The notes: a model not told the origin generated them from the sequence alone. A DNA stretch of 64,000 bases from Erodium maritimum (GCA_963921825.1 OY997589.1:55344959-55408958), one strand, 5' to 3'. Shown: positions 24,620 to 37,689, counted from the first letter of the stretch. Translations and numbers: made by a program.

Positions 24620-25580
24620 CAATATGAAGGATCAGTTGTCCACCTCCGAGATATGGTTACTTTGTGTATGAAGGTGACGGTGAGCTTATGGTATATCATT
24701 AAGATCCATCTACCTTTTAGGAAGCCGTGGATGGGCCCTAACTCTGAATTATAGCTGAGAGCCATGAGGGAGGAAATGCAATCCATGTCGGACAAACATT
24801 TCTGGGAATTGGTTGATCTCATCAATGGTGTGAGGACCATCGGATGAAAATGGATCTTCAAGGTGAAGATGGACATGGACAGAAACCCTCAGACCTACGA
24901 AGCCCGATTAGTGGGGAAAGGTTTTAGGCAGATCTAAGGGATTGACTGCGAGGGAACCTTCTCCCTAATGGCTATGGTCAAAATCGATCCGGATTCTTCT
25001 TTCCATAATTGTGTATCACAATTATGAGATATGGAACATGGATGTCAAAACCACTTTCTTAAACGGAAGTTTAATGGAGGACGTTTATATGTCTCTGCCC
25101 GAAGGTTTTGTCGATCCGAAGAATAAGGGAAAGATTTGTAAGTTGTTGAAATCCATTTATGGACTGAAACAAGCTTCTCGGAGTTGGAACCTTCATTTTG
25201 ATGAAGTTGTAATTGGATTTGGCTTTACCAAGAACAAGGATGTACCTTACGTTTATAAAAAGGCTAGTGGGAGCAAGATTACCTTTCTAGTGCTCATTGG
25301 AAACGACATCCCAACCTTGCATGAGACTAAGAGCTTGGTTGAGGAAGTGTTTCTCAGTAAATGACTTAGGTGATGATACTTATATCGTAGGGATTAAGAC
25401 ATATATAGATCGCCCCAAGAGGGTCTTGGGTTTAAGTCAGAGCACCCATATGAACAAGGCATTGAGTAGGTTCTCAATGCTCGATTCAAAGAAAGGAATC
25501 TTACCCGCTCGTCATGGCATTAAACTAATCAAGACTCGGTGTCCTGCGACACCTGATGAACTGAAAAGAATAATGTGAAT
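24620..25580 (+). pseudogene. Copia-A reverse transcriptase remnant
   Basis: Matches Angela-1 1459-2446: WNMDVKTTFLNGSLMEDVYMSLPEGFVDPKNKGKICKLLKSIYGLKQASRSWNLHFDEVV and LSQSTHMNKALSRFSMLDSKKG. Fossil with several breaks. Confidence 0.82.
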
Positions 25581-25689
25581 CCTATACATTTTGGGATAGG
25601 ATCGATCATATATGCCACGATATGTATGAGACCGAGTGTCTCGTATGCCATGATACGTACCAGCAAACATCAGTATAACTCTAGGGGGA

Positions 25690-26170
25690 AGATGATGTTG
25701 AACTGGTCGTCAATGAAAATGTAGATGTTGGTTTCCAGACATATCCAGATGACTTTAAAAGTCAGCCAGGACATGTGTTTATGCTGAATGACGGAGCTTT
25801 TGACTGGAAGAGTGTGAAGCAAGATACCGTCGCCAATTCTACGATAGAGGCCGAGTACATGTTTGCTGTAGAGGCAGCTAAGAAGGCAATGTGGATTTGG
25901 AAATTCACGGCAGGGTTATGTGTAATTAAAAACCCATCCATCCTGGTAAATCTATTTTGCGACAACACAATGGGCCATTGCGCAAGCTAAAGAGCCCAGA
26001 TCACATAAAAAATACAAATATGTACTACGGCGTTACCACCTTACCGGAGACATTCTGAATAGAGGTGAAATAAAGATCACCTATATTGCAACGGATGATA
26101 ACATACCCGACCCTTTGACTAAGGAAATTTTGTTTCCTAAACATGAGACACATGTAAGGTCAATGAGAAT
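25690..26170 (+). pseudogene. Copia-A RNase H remnant and pol end
   Basis: Reads HVFMLNDGAFDWKSVKQDTVANSTIEAEYMFAVEAAKKAMWIWKFTAG, the copia RNase H block, then the C-terminal ATDDNIPDPLTK-like end before the 3' LTR. Confidence 0.78.
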
Positions 26171-26676
26171 AGATTAGAGTTTAGATTGGAACTAGGGAAA
26201 GTGGAGGATTATTAATCTTGGTGCCCGTAGTTCAATCGTAAACATTCAAATGTATATATCATCGTTAGTAATAAAATTAAAGTGGCTTTATATTACTTAT
26301 GTGTTGGAGTAATATATAGATGTGTCATCTGATCTATGCCCACCATGAGAAATAGAACCATAGATCGAGATAAACCACACTCGATGGGTCCCTAGTCAGT
26401 AAAGCTTCATTAGAAGCGACTAGTGTCACGCCCCAAATCCGGTTTTGACCGGACTCGAGACGAGAACTAGGAATAATACAAAAATGATAATAAAAGTAAT
26501 TTAAACTCCAAATTTTAGTTCCAAATAACATGAATCCAACGTTCAAATCCAAATGACTAAAACAAAGTTTAGTTCATAAACATAAAATAGACAATACGTC
26601 TCCACTACATAAACCACCCGGATCCTCAAAGCTCCCGAGCCCTGAGACAACCTCTAGGTCTACTCATCGACAAAAC

Positions 26677-28465
26677 CTGTAAAAACAATAAACACGAAGG
26701 GGGTGAGCTTACGCTCAGTAGGAAAAAGCAAAAGAGGAAAAGGACCCCCGCTTTGTTTCCAAAATTCTTGATTAGTACAATTACCAAAAGACGACACAAT
26801 TAGAGATCAAAAGGAAATGCAATACTTAATAAAGTAACGAATCAAAAGGAGATCAACGGGGAGACAACTTATTCACCAATATAAACCAACTAAAGAGACA
26901 CACGAGTACCAAAATAGATATAATTAAACCATAAGACTTCGAACCACACACCAACACACATATCGTACCGGAATACACATCGACCTAGATATCTTCCCAG
27001 AACTCACATCATAGGGGTGAAACAAGTCTTCCTGGAACACGTAGCATCGGGTTAAGACAATAATATACCATACCGGAATGTCCCTTGGCCTAGGTCTTCC
27101 CGGAACACGTAGCATCGGGGTGAAGCAAGTCTTCCCGGAACACGTAGCATCAGGTTAAGACAACAATATACCATACCGGAATGTCCCTCGGCCTAGGTCT
27201 TCCTGGAACACGTAGCATCAGGGTGAAACAAAAAGATAAGAATATCGGACCGGCACAACCCTCGTTCGGATAGCCTCCCAGAAACACACCTCGGGGCAAG
27301 TAAACCACAATGCACGCAACACCAAACTCATATTATCAACCAAGCTTACCGGCATGACTTACCAAACACGTCCCATCGGTCTATCATTCACCCGATCATC
27401 GTACCAGGCACCAACATATCACATTCAACACAATCACTCAACCAATCATGTCACAGAGCAACCATTCATATCATACTCATCCTATTTCATCTAGTTTAAT
27501 AAGACTCTTATATTAATCAAAGAATGGAACATGCATCGACATTTGAGGACAATGATCACAATCCAACACAATCACAATCAATCCTAAGGCTCGACATGGC
27601 CATTCTACGAGCACGACAATTCCCATAATTGAAAGCGATTAATCTAGTGAATCACATCCTATATGCAAACTAAGACTCTTCCGGTTATTATCGTAATTGA
27701 AAGCGGTTATTCTAGTGAATCACATCCTATATGCGAACTAGGACCTTTCCGATTATTATCATCCTATATGCATACTATTACCATTTATTAATTAAAAGCA
27801 GAAATTTATTACTCTTCCCTACCTCAAAAGCTTTCCAAAGCTCAATCACACAACCGGCGAGTAGCCCCCTCCTCCGAGCTCGAGAACAAGGTCTAGGAAC
27901 ATAAATTAATGCTATAATTAAAGACTAAACGAGGGTGGATTAAGAGGCAAACATCCAAGTTAATATCCCCAAACATTCGGTTCAAAGTAACCTTTCGAAT
28001 TAAACGAAAAACACCCAAGAATGACTCAAAAGGGCCAAAACTGGTCTGCCAAGGTTCTGGTCACGGAGCCGCGAGGCTACCCGTCACGGATGACGTCACG
28101 GACCCGTGACGTGTTCCGTCACGGATCCGTGACGGCCCAGACCTGCTTCGTCCTTCTTCTTCCTCCAGCCTCCTTTCCTTGAAATTAACACCCAAAACTC
28201 CATTTTCAGCCACCCAAAACCTCCAAAACAGTCACATAACTTCAATCATTCACTACCCAAAGTGGGATTCATCAAAACAAAAAATACCCAAGAGATTTCC
28301 AATCCAAAAACAATCAAAACCCATTGATTTCTACATAAATGAATCATCTACTTCTCTACAACATCATCTAACAACATAGAACTCAAAACCTATCTAGTTT
28401 AAGCAATTTCCATGAAAACCCATAACTTGAAATGAATTGAAATGAGATTGTGAGAGTTTACTTAC
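26677..28465 (-). other. Splice-like signals in solo LTR G
   Basis: Minus strand: strong donor AAAG|GTAAGTAAA at 28465, acceptor TTATGTTCCTAG ending at 27893, a 70-bp block to TTTTGAG|GTAGGG (donor at 27822), acceptor TTTTTACAG|G ending at 26677 (interval 1146 bp). The first donor is the best consensus match in the window. Confidence 0.48.
26985..27225. repeat. Imperfect tandem repeats in solo LTR G
   Basis: CTTCC(C/T)GGAACACGTAGCATC recurs five times with alternating spacers (GTGAAGCAAGT and TTAAGACAA...CCATACCGGAATGTCC). Lies in the second intron-like interval. Confidence 0.75.
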
Positions 28466-29825
28466 CTTTAGAATGATGAGATGATGAAGATGGTGGACTT
28501 TTGGAGAAGAAAGGGTGAAGAAATGGCTTAAAAGGAGGTTCTTTTCTCTTGCTTCCTCTTCAAGCTTCAATGAAGGCTCCTCTTCTTCCTCTCCATTGTG
28601 ATTTTCGGCCAGCACAATGAAGTGGCTGAAATGTGCTCCCAATTGCTTTAAAAACCTAAATTAGTGAAAGACCATAGTGCCCCTTAGGTCCAATTCCTCT
28701 ATTTTGGCTTATGTGAGGGTAAATGGGTCATTAAAGCCCAATTTCTTCTCCTCCAAGCCACCATGGACACATGTCCAAGTGGGGACCACCTTGTCCTTAA
28801 CTATTTCCCGCAACACTAACTTAATTATTATTAGTCGATAAAAAGTCGTCGTTTCACCGAAAGTTGACTTTTTCGCAAAGACAGTCAAACGAAAGGAAAC
28901 GACCCAACTAAGCTAGCCGTAACGACGGCTAAGCTTTTTGGGTCCCGGAAGGTCCCGAATGGCTCTCGGAGCCATCGGTTGACTTTTCCGGCCGAAAGAC
29001 AAACTTCGCCAAAAATCACCGGTTCGACCGGGATCGACCGGGGGATGTTCTTACAACTAGTATGAAAGATTATTCTTCATGGATTATGTTCTATTTAGTC
29101 ATTGGAGTGAGATTCTGGAGTCTGATCATAGATATCATGTGGGACATGATATTGGACGACCCGCCATGAATATGTGCCATAGATCTAGTCATGAACATAT
29201 TCATCATTGTAGCTTGTCATGTATCCTTAGACCAAGGAGTCTTTATGATTACTATGCTGTAAACAACTGAGTTTGACCTTAGCCTAATGTTACAAGTGAC
29301 AAGGTTTCCGTAATGGCCAGGATTGGCTTGGGGACGGACTACATGAGTGACACGAAAGACGGGTAAGGGATTTATCCATTATACTAAAATATAGGAAAGA
29401 TATCGGGTCTCGACCGCTTGATCGAGAGTGACTGAAAGAATGGCATGGCCATGCACATGATAGTGGGTATCATATATTCAGTCATCTCACATATCAAGAA
29501 AAAATTATTGAGAATAACACGGATGATGACTCTATGCCTTATTAGAATTAGGATATCAGCAATAAAAGGATACTAACATAGACAACAGAAAGTTTAGAAT
29601 CGATAGGGTCGATTCGTTATGTAGTGTCAGGCAATACTAAAGTCTCGTTAGTTGCCACTTATGCAGGATAAAGTAAAATGAGATTTTGTTGATCTATCGA
29701 CATGCATAAATCTAAGGGTCACACCTGTAAAGACCTAAGATTTCTATTTCGATAAATTATCGTTTGGAACGTCGTCGAGTTGGGGAACGAGTCGATTATC
29801 GGATCGATTGCAAAAAAAAGAAGAG

Positions 29826-29828
<3 letters not shown>

Positions 29829-29860
<32 letters not shown>
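29829..29860. repeat. (TA)n microsatellite in Gypsy-I LTR1
   Basis: Sixteen TA steps; the matching tract in LTR2 at about 38140-38164 is shorter, so tract length has drifted since insertion. Confidence 0.95.
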
Positions 29861-29864
<4 letters not shown>

Positions 29865-31412
29865 ATGTATCTGAGCTGGACCAGGCCAGGCCAAACCTTT
29901 CGGCCGAGCCAGTCCGAGCCTCTTCGCGCGCGCAGGAACTGGGCCAAGCCCACGCCACGAAAACCCTAATCACAAAACATCGAACTGCGCCACTTCAGAT
30001 TCATTTTTTACTAGCACGATTCTCGAGGCAGCCTTCTCTCTCATGTGTCTCTCTCCCTCAAGCGTCTTCATCCTCGTTCTCTCGCTCAGCCGGGCGTCGC
30101 CGGAACTCCGACCGGCTTCTCCTTCTAGTTCTTCTTCTCCTTCAGCACCCGTGACTGAAACCTCCAAACCCAGAAGCCAAAATCCCCCTTGTTCTCTCTA
30201 CTTCTCGCTCGATTCGAAACGAATCGTCGCCGCCGAACCTCGCCGTACCAGATCCGAGAAGGAACTGTGACGGCGAGCACGTTTCCCGTCCAGTTCCACT
30301 TCCCCCGACGCCCTCTCTCTCACCTGTTACCTGACCACTCGAAACCCAGACGGTCGCTACCCACGCTAGAGAGCTCAGCTCAGATCTGCGCCTCGAGCTC
30401 TATTTTGAGCTCGGAGAGGTCATAGATCCTCGACGGGTGTGGTCTGCCGGAAAAGATAACCAGACCCGCGACGGGGATCAACTCCCATCGTCGCACGTTC
30501 TCTCCGAGCTCTTGCCGCCGACGTCGCCGACGAACTGAGACGAGGCCTCGCCGCCCCTCTCCCCGTGGTCGAAGATTCTAGACGGACCGATCCTGGACTG
30601 GGCCAGAAGGACTGGGCCGGACGAGGAAGTCTGGACCTCGGGACAACCAACAACAGAGGACGGGCATTGGGCCCAGTGTGGACTCGGGCCAGGCTCAGAC
30701 ATGGATTTGGATCCGAACCCTGACCGGATCTGGGCTCGGGTCGGGCTTGGATCCGGGTCGGATCCGGGTCAACCCAGTTTTAAAGAAAATCATTTTAAAA
30801 TCAGGTTAACTAATTGTTTAACTAATTTAATTTGGACAATTAAAGGACAAATTTGGACAAGTACCGATTTTGATTGGACTTTTTATTTGTCAAAACTAGA
30901 CGGGACACCGCCCGAGAACAAAGAACTTGGACTCGAGCTAGAAGAACGAAGATCACGCCGGAACGCTTGTGAAGAACGGAGTAGAGGCTAATCGACTTTC
31001 AGCAGAGTATTTAGAGGAAGACCATGCTTAGGCCGTGATGAGCCCTCGGATTAGTTGTGTGCTAGGTTCACATGCTTGGTTGCTAGTTATTAGGATAATC
31101 AAGAGTCTAATGAAACTAGTTTACTTTATGTTTGATTGGTTGATCGTTTATTTGCTTGGTTGAGTGGGTACGTGTTGAATTATTTGTTGATGGAACGGAT
31201 GATCGAGTATGACTAATTGTGCCAAGGGGCACAATTAGGTGATCGATGTACTGATGGTTCGTGGCAGGTAAGTATACGGTAAGTGTGGAGTGTTATTGGA
31301 TGTCTTTGCTGTGATGAAAGTGTGATTCGAGAAGTGTTTATGAATGGATTAATTATAATGTTTTTTTTTCTTTATTCTTATTTTGTTTGGTTGTTCGGTT
31401 CGGTACTACACC

Positions 31413-31433
31413 GGGGGGGGGGGGGGGGGGGGG
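31413..31433. repeat. Poly(G) tract in Gypsy-I LTR1
   Basis: Uninterrupted run of 21 G. The LTR2 equivalent (39900-39922) has a T inside. Exact length may be an assembly estimate. Confidence 0.9.
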
Positions 31434-32435
31434 TAATCCGGTGTCGTTGTGGTGGTTGGAGTTTGACAGATACTGTGAGATATTGGTTGAGTATTGGAGC
31501 CTGAGGGCATTGATTACTGGATATATAAGGTTTGATTATTGGAGCCTGAGGGCATTGGTTACTGGATATTATGAGGATTGATTATGGGAGCCTGAGGGAA
31601 TTGGTTATTGGACCCTACAGGGCAATTGGATGATTATTTCGTGAGAGATGGTTACTATGGTTTCACCCAAGTGTATGCGTCCTACGGGAGCACTACCTTG
31701 GTTCCCTATGACCTATGGTCCTTTGGGGGCATTTCCGGGAATCCCGACGATGAGCGTCCCGAGGGGATGGTTTCTGGTAGCCCCGATGTTATGTGTCTCC
31801 TCTAGACCGAGGGAAAATATGATATGATATGGGTACTCTGGTGGATCGGAATTATGGGAACCGATGTGATCCCAGAATCTACCCATGGATCGGAGGCTTG
31901 AGAAAGCAAGTGGTTAGCGTGATATTAATTACTCCCATTTGACTCTTATTGATTCGTTATAGTACTTGTTATGAACTCCTTTAAGTTAATGTCATCTTTA
32001 AGAGCACGGTGCTATTGTGATCTATTCTGTTTATTTGTATGTCCGTTGTTAATCGTATTCAATATTTATTTGCGTTATCTGTTTAAGCAGTTAAGTATTG
32101 ATCTAAGGGTTGAATTGTTAAGGTTTTCCCTACTGAGCGCAAGCTCACCCCTTTGTTTTTACAGGAGTACCGGATGTTTAGAGAGTTCGAGGCTTGGGAG
32201 CTTCAGTCTGTCTTTGAGTTTATCATAGATTTGTGTTGGTCTTTTGTACTAAACACTTTATACCTTACTCTTTATGTCGAGCTGTGACTCATTGGAGATT
32301 TGAACTATTTACTGATGATTTGAGAAAGTTTATTTGATATTTTAAAGGTTTATGTCATTCATTCATCGTTTTTCTATTATTAACTCTGGTCACGTCTCGA
32401 GTCTGGTCAAAAACCGGATTTGGGGCGTGACAATT

Positions 32436-32448
32436 TGGTATCAGAGCC
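32436..32448 (+). other. Gypsy-I primer binding site
   Basis: TGGTATCAGAGCC three bases after LTR1, complementary to initiator Met tRNA. Confidence 0.85.
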
Positions 32449-34047
32449 AAGTTTCATTTGAAACAGGTTGTAAATTTTGAACTTGTTTTCAAAACCTCGG
32501 ACCAACGTCAATTAGGTGGGTAGAGTTAGGAGGTCTAAGTCGTGTGCTCAGTGACGCAAGTGAAAATATTTGATGCATAGAGTGGGAACGACATTAGTCT
32601 TAATTGTTTCAATGGTTCTTTAAATTCGAATCTTTTTACTATGATGGTTACATCGCTTGGGTGGTATCCTTACCCTATGGACTGTAAGATACAGTGATCG
32701 GTGAAACCGAACGGTTGAGATCGGTATTGGGTTAACGAGCGGTTATCGAGCCGTTATAAATTGGTTGTTGAGTAAATCGTTTGTTCAGAAAGATTGTTAA
32801 TTTGAGTTTTGTGGTTTTGTGGCAATAGTGCGAGTTGCTAAGCTAAGAGTGTACTACGACTGTTTGAGGGATGATTTTGTTAAGGTGTACACACCTTCCG
32901 ACTAGAAGTCGGTAAAGCGTGCAACGATTCTGAGATTTTGGGGAACGAGCACCCCGTGGTATTTGGGAGCATGAGCACTCCGCATACCGATGGTATTGAG
33001 AATTTTGGGGCACGAGCACCCCGTGGTAATTTGGGAGAGCACGAGAACTCCGTACACTGAGAACTTCGAGGAACATGGGAACTTCGGTTATTGATTGTGT
33101 TGTATACTTTGAAGAGTATGAGAACCTTGTGTATTGATTGTGTTGTGTACTTTGCGGAGCGTGAGAACTCTAAGTGTTGAATGCCTTGCTAAAATTTAAT
33201 TGGTAATTATCGATTTGTTTAAGTGCCCACCGTTCTTTAAGAATTAAAGCTGAAATTGATATTGAGTCGAAATCGATAGTGAGTTTGAATTTTACTTTGA
33301 GTTTGAAATGGAAAGTAAGTCGAGACAGAGATTGAGATTGAAATTAAGATCGGGTTTAAATCGGATGAACGAGCGATGCTCGGGTTGGTTATGACACGTT
33401 GGTTAAATAATTAGTGAAGGATTTTCCGTTTGGGGCGACCGTTAATTTCTAAGTAAAACCTGAAGGGTTAAATTTAACCGGGTAATATTGAGATATTTGC
33501 TAAGGCCCGCGTGGGTTACTGTAGTGTTCAAGATATTGTGTAATTGAGGTGTGTGTGTACCTTATGGGTAAGACTCTGTGTACAGGTTATTATATAAATG
33601 TCCCGCTTAAACGGATGGTTAGAAGAAAATACAAATGGGTCATGCCGAATTCTCGGTAGAAACTGAAGTGTTTGCACTATCACGGGCTGACTCAGGGGCG
33701 CCACTGTAGTCGAGCGTGATAGAGGGATGTCAAGTGGTTACAACGAGATTCGGGGACGCCTGAATCGGGTTGTAACGACGTGAGATCGACATGAATGTTA
33801 TAAGGAAAAAGTAAGGGATGGAGATTATGGAAAAGAGTTGAGAGCACAAGTTGTGAGATTTATCGTGTTGCGATTCTAGACCCTAGTGTTGGGAAGAGAC
33901 CCAATCGAGGGGTATGCTTGTTGCTTTGCGAATTGTGTGAATTGATTGAGATTGTTCCTCCTATGGGAGTTGATTGATTTGATTGAACACCGTTGATTGC
34001 TGTTGTGAGATGCAGTAAGTTGCGGCCTTGTCTGCCTATATATAAAG

Positions 34048-34103
<56 letters not shown>

Positions 34104-34590
34104 ACTGAGCCAAGTGCGGTTGGTCTTTTTATGATCTTTGTGGGACGCGCGTAAACGTCCTTGTGTTTTGATCGAACCTGTTGTTCTAAATGAGACTTCG
34201 TGCTAGCAATCGAAGTGGGATCCCTTTAAGACGCATGAGAACGCCCCTTTATGATAAATCGAACCACTTGAGTTAAATTGCATTATGAGTACTTACGTTT
34301 TAAATGCAACAAGTACATAAGATGTTCCGGGTTTATAGTCCGACAGGGACCAGGAGTCGCCCCGCTGTGGGGCAGAGCCAGATACCAGCCGTTAGTCTGG
34401 CAGGGATAGCGAGCACCAGGGTACGGTTTCCACAGGGCGCCAGAGTTTTGAGGTAGACCGGTAGGGTCACCGTCGAGCGTTCCTCCAGTCGCAGAGTCGA
34501 CTCAGGCGACCCCTATGGATAAGGTGGTTCGCGCAGTACCAGCAGCGCTCAACGCTCGGCAGGAGACTGCAGTAACGGCACCAGAGTCTG
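32449..34590 (+). other. Gypsy-I leader, no gene seen
   Basis: 2.1 kb without a convincing ORF. It has repeats of AACGAGCACCCCGTGGTA and related GAGCA(C/T)GAGAACTCCG units at about 32935-33185, a CTTCCGACTAGAAGTCGG stem like those in solo LTR F, and a long TA microsatellite at 34050-34101. Confidence 0.6.
34050..34101. repeat. (TA)n microsatellite in Gypsy-I leader
   Basis: About 52 bp of near-perfect TA repeats, just upstream of the gag remnant. Confidence 0.95.
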
Positions 34591-34599
34591 TGCCTACGG

Positions 34600-35560
34600 C
34601 CGACGCCGTCACTATCGAGAGGCCAGGCCAGATGCACCGCAACACGACCAGGCTCTCAGAAATTTTCGTAATTTGAGTACGCCAATCAATCCCGGGGGTT
34701 CAGACCCCGAGGCAGTTATAGTATGGTTGGAGTGGATTACCCGCAACTTTGTTAGTTCGAGAGTATTCGGATGATCATCTGAGAATGTTTTCACGACCGT
34801 TCAGCTTGAGAAAGAAGCATGATACTGGTGGCAGTTGTGTGGATCATGGTTGGAGGTGACTTTTAGTTGTTCATTAGATTGTTCATGGAACAATATCTTT
34901 CCCTCGATCCGTTCGAGAGGACCAACACCAGCGGTTGTTTGATATGCAACAGAGAGGGATGATCGTCTCTAAGTATGAGGCGAGGTTCACGTTCCTGTAC
35001 CACTTCGCGCCGAGATGGTGCAAACCGAGGAGAGCCACCGCAGGCGTTCGAGATAGGACTCACCCAGTCTTTCGCGGATCGAGTTATTACCTTCAGGATG
35101 AGGATTAAGAAGCGTCTTCGGGAGACCGCCAAAGCGCGGAGGACCAGGCCGAGGCCGAGTGACTTCCTAAGGTCGTCAAGGAGTCGTAATATTAAGAGGC
35201 AGAGGACCTCAGGATTGTTTCAACCGCGGATCCAGTTCAGTGGGACACGACGGGTTGGGGCAGCAGCGTCGGTTGGATCTACCCCGGTGGCACAGTTTTG
35301 TCCTTCGTGCAGATAGTTAGGACATATGGGCCGGGACTACCCATGGAACGTTGGATCCACAAACCGTCGTGCAGGTCAGCCTACGAGAGCCGATAAGAGG
35401 ACATGCTATTACAGCAGCAGATTCTCTCATCACCATCGAGAGGAAGACTTCTGATTCAGCAGGGCCGAGCATACGCGATTGCCGGGCCCCGAGCTGAGGG
35501 ACTTGATACTGATCTTGAGATCACTTAGAGTACCTGTTTACGATTTATGTTTTGGACTTC
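34600..35560 (+). pseudogene. Gypsy-I gag remnant
   Basis: Short readable stretches match chromovirus gag (W..W..., a FMEQYLSLDP-like segment, YEARFTFL-like, then a zinc-knuckle region CPSC...GHMGRDYP near 35299-35345). Broken. Confidence 0.6.
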
Positions 35561-36059
35561 TTGGTCACTGACACTTAAGTATTACACTTGGTTGTGTCGT
35601 TTCGTGATTACTTTATGATGGATCGAGTTTCAAACTGGTAAGCCCACTCGTATCTTAAACACACCGACCAAAGGTACGGTAGTACCAACGAACGCCAGTT
35701 TGGGGTTTGAACGAGGAGTAACAGACCTAGTAGTACGGGAAGTTCTTTTCCTTCTTCGCTTAGAGAATCGAGTTTTAAGAATCGATTGGTGAAACATCAG
35801 ACGTTCGTCGAACGCTATTGGCAGCGAATGCCCGAGCAGTGAAAGGCTGCGGCCTTGACCAGTTAACGGTCCAAACGGTCACAAGAGATGACGGAGCAAC
35901 GATAAGATCAGAGTAGCGCAGCGGAAGCGTGGTGGGCCCATAACCCATAGGAGTAGTAATCTCCAGCTTCTTCTACCTGCGCTAGAAGGTTTAGGTCATA
36001 AGATTCGAACCTTCAAGGCAATCTTGTTTCAAAATCCCGTTTAACGAGCGAAAAGTTTC

Positions 36060-36260
36060 ACAAGTGTGTGCCGTACTTCAGAGATTGGATTAGAATATGC
36101 TCCCTACGTTCGTCCCGGAGGGACTAAACGGTTTGCCGCCAGTTCACGCGGAACGGGCGAATAACATCGAGAGTTGTTCAGACGACTTTCCCAGCAGAGA
36201 AGAATACGGAAAACAAGAACCGGGTACCGAAGTGTACCTTTGCCAGCAAGAGAAGAAAGC
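36060..36260 (+). pseudogene. Gypsy-I remnant of the start of RT
   Basis: The frame reads LPTFVPEGLNGLPPVHAE, matching the FPxxLPGLPPxRE segment that precedes the gypsy RT core (compare 60100-60160 in Gypsy-D). Only a short remnant. Confidence 0.55.
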
Positions 36261-36639
36261 ATGTCAAACGTCCCGCGAGGACTAAGCATAACCATAAGGT
36301 TACGCCATAGAAGTGAGAGCATCTCACGTTGAAACCCGGCAACAAATAGTCGAGGGCGACTACCACAAGCTTCCAGGCCAGTAACAAGATGGCACCGAAC
36401 GAAGCGTTTTGTGGTAGGTCGGATTTTTGTGCCATGCATGGGCACATGTAAGGTTAGGAGTTAATCGTTGTTGGTTTTAAGTTGTTCGAGGAATGATGGA
36501 AGGAACCGCGCTAGTGTCTGAACTGTTCAAATTATCGAGATCTTAGTGCATGATGATTACTCATTATGGGGTGACTTGGATGGACTTGGCTATAAGTCGT
36601 TTTGATCGACAGCTTGTGAACGAGTGTCAACGGTATAAG

Positions 36640-37300
36640 GATTACCGCCGATCGAGATAAACCTTATTGATAAATCTTGGATTGTGTTTCGCTATCGAGT
36701 GTGATTATTGTACGTTTATTTTGGTGTCTAGAAGGATGCCTACTTTCGGCTAAATGCCAGTACGAGGTTCCACCGTTCTTGTTGTTGTGCGTCGTTCGTC
36801 CGACAAGATGTTGGTAGAGTTCGTGGTTGTGCGGAACCGTGCACCGGGTTTGAGAACCGTGGTCTCGCAGATACAATGACTTAGATGAAACGACTTGTAA
36901 GATGGTTTTGGCAGAAGTGTCAACTGGTATCGACGGTAAGAGAATTATAGCAAGTTGGGTAACTTTCGTGATCGACCGTAGTTGAAATTTGTTAGTTTCT
37001 CCTTTTTCTAGAATCGTGTTACTTGATGAGTGGTTGAATCATTATCAGGGTGAGAGTCTTGAAAGGATTTACCAGGTGTGACATGTCGATAGGATTGGGC
37101 AAGTGTGTCGCACTTTGGATACCGTGAGCTTCTAATCGTAGTTTGTTATGAGGCGTGCCACCTCCCGACTAGAGGTCGGTGCATTGCATCATTCACTTGA
37201 TTGAGGTACGCCTACCTTTCCACGAGTTGTGAAGAAAAGAACGATTGTTCCAGACCATGCAGTGTTACTGAGATCTTTTGTTTGTTTGGGTGAGTGCGTA
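36640..37300 (+). other. LTR-like stretch inside Gypsy-I internal region
   Basis: Resembles the middle of solo LTR F (17960-18440): both have GTTGGGCAAGTGTG-type and GCCTTCCGAC...GTCGGT segments in the same order. No coding content. It may be an old LTR fragment or a shuffled module. Confidence 0.4.
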
Positions 37301-37689
37301 CTACTTTCTTGTAAGTTGTTTATAGTCAGTCTTGACTTGTTAGTATTTGAGTTCCATTGGGATTAATCCCGTGGTGATCACTAAGGAGAAAGTGGTTGAG
37401 TTACGTTTGCGTGTGCTTCCGACTCTGTTCGACTTGCAGAGAGTTCGAGCAGGATACCTGGACGACGAAAGTTCCGGTGTGGGATATCGAGATCCTCACT
37501 TTAGTTTTCTTAAGTGTTCAGATGTTTCTCGACTTGTGTTGTTACCCGGTATTCTTGAGTTGGTAAAACGTTGCGCGTGTTTTCGTGAAGTTGGGTGAGA
37601 CGGTTTTGTACCGCCAAGTATGGCGTTTGAGAAGTTAGCGTGATCTAGTGAAGCACGATTAAGTGAATGTTGCGTAAATTCGGAAACGG

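Larger units (their letters stand above)
26424..29055 (-). repeat. Solo LTR G: Ty3/gypsy, 2632 bp, minus strand, TSD ACTAG
   Basis: Minus-strand start TGTAAGAACATCCCCCGG (at 29055), end GGGGCGTGACA (at 26424), flanked by ACTAG at 26419-26423 and 29056-29060. No internal region. Sister of F by its opening sequence. Carries repeated AACACGTAGCATCGGG units at about 26985-27225 and a cluster of GTCACGG palindromes at 28070-28135. Confidence 0.88.
29726..32432 (+). repeat. Gypsy-I LTR1
   Basis: 2707 bp, TGTAAAGACC to GGGGCGTGACA. Contains a TA microsatellite (29829-29860), a GC-rich block rich in GGATCCGGGTC (30690-30775), a 21-base G run (31413-31433) and a three-unit repeat with GAGCCTGAGGGCATTG (31485-31620). 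About 200 bp shorter than LTR2. Confidence 0.86.

Noticed and set aside
30043-30270. 75-codon ORF present in both LTRs of Gypsy-I (also near 38346-38579)
   Set aside because: Both LTRs come from one copy, so presence in both is not independent evidence. The Ser/Pro-rich wording looks like pyrimidine-rich untranslated leader, and amino-acid changes are as frequent as expected without selection.
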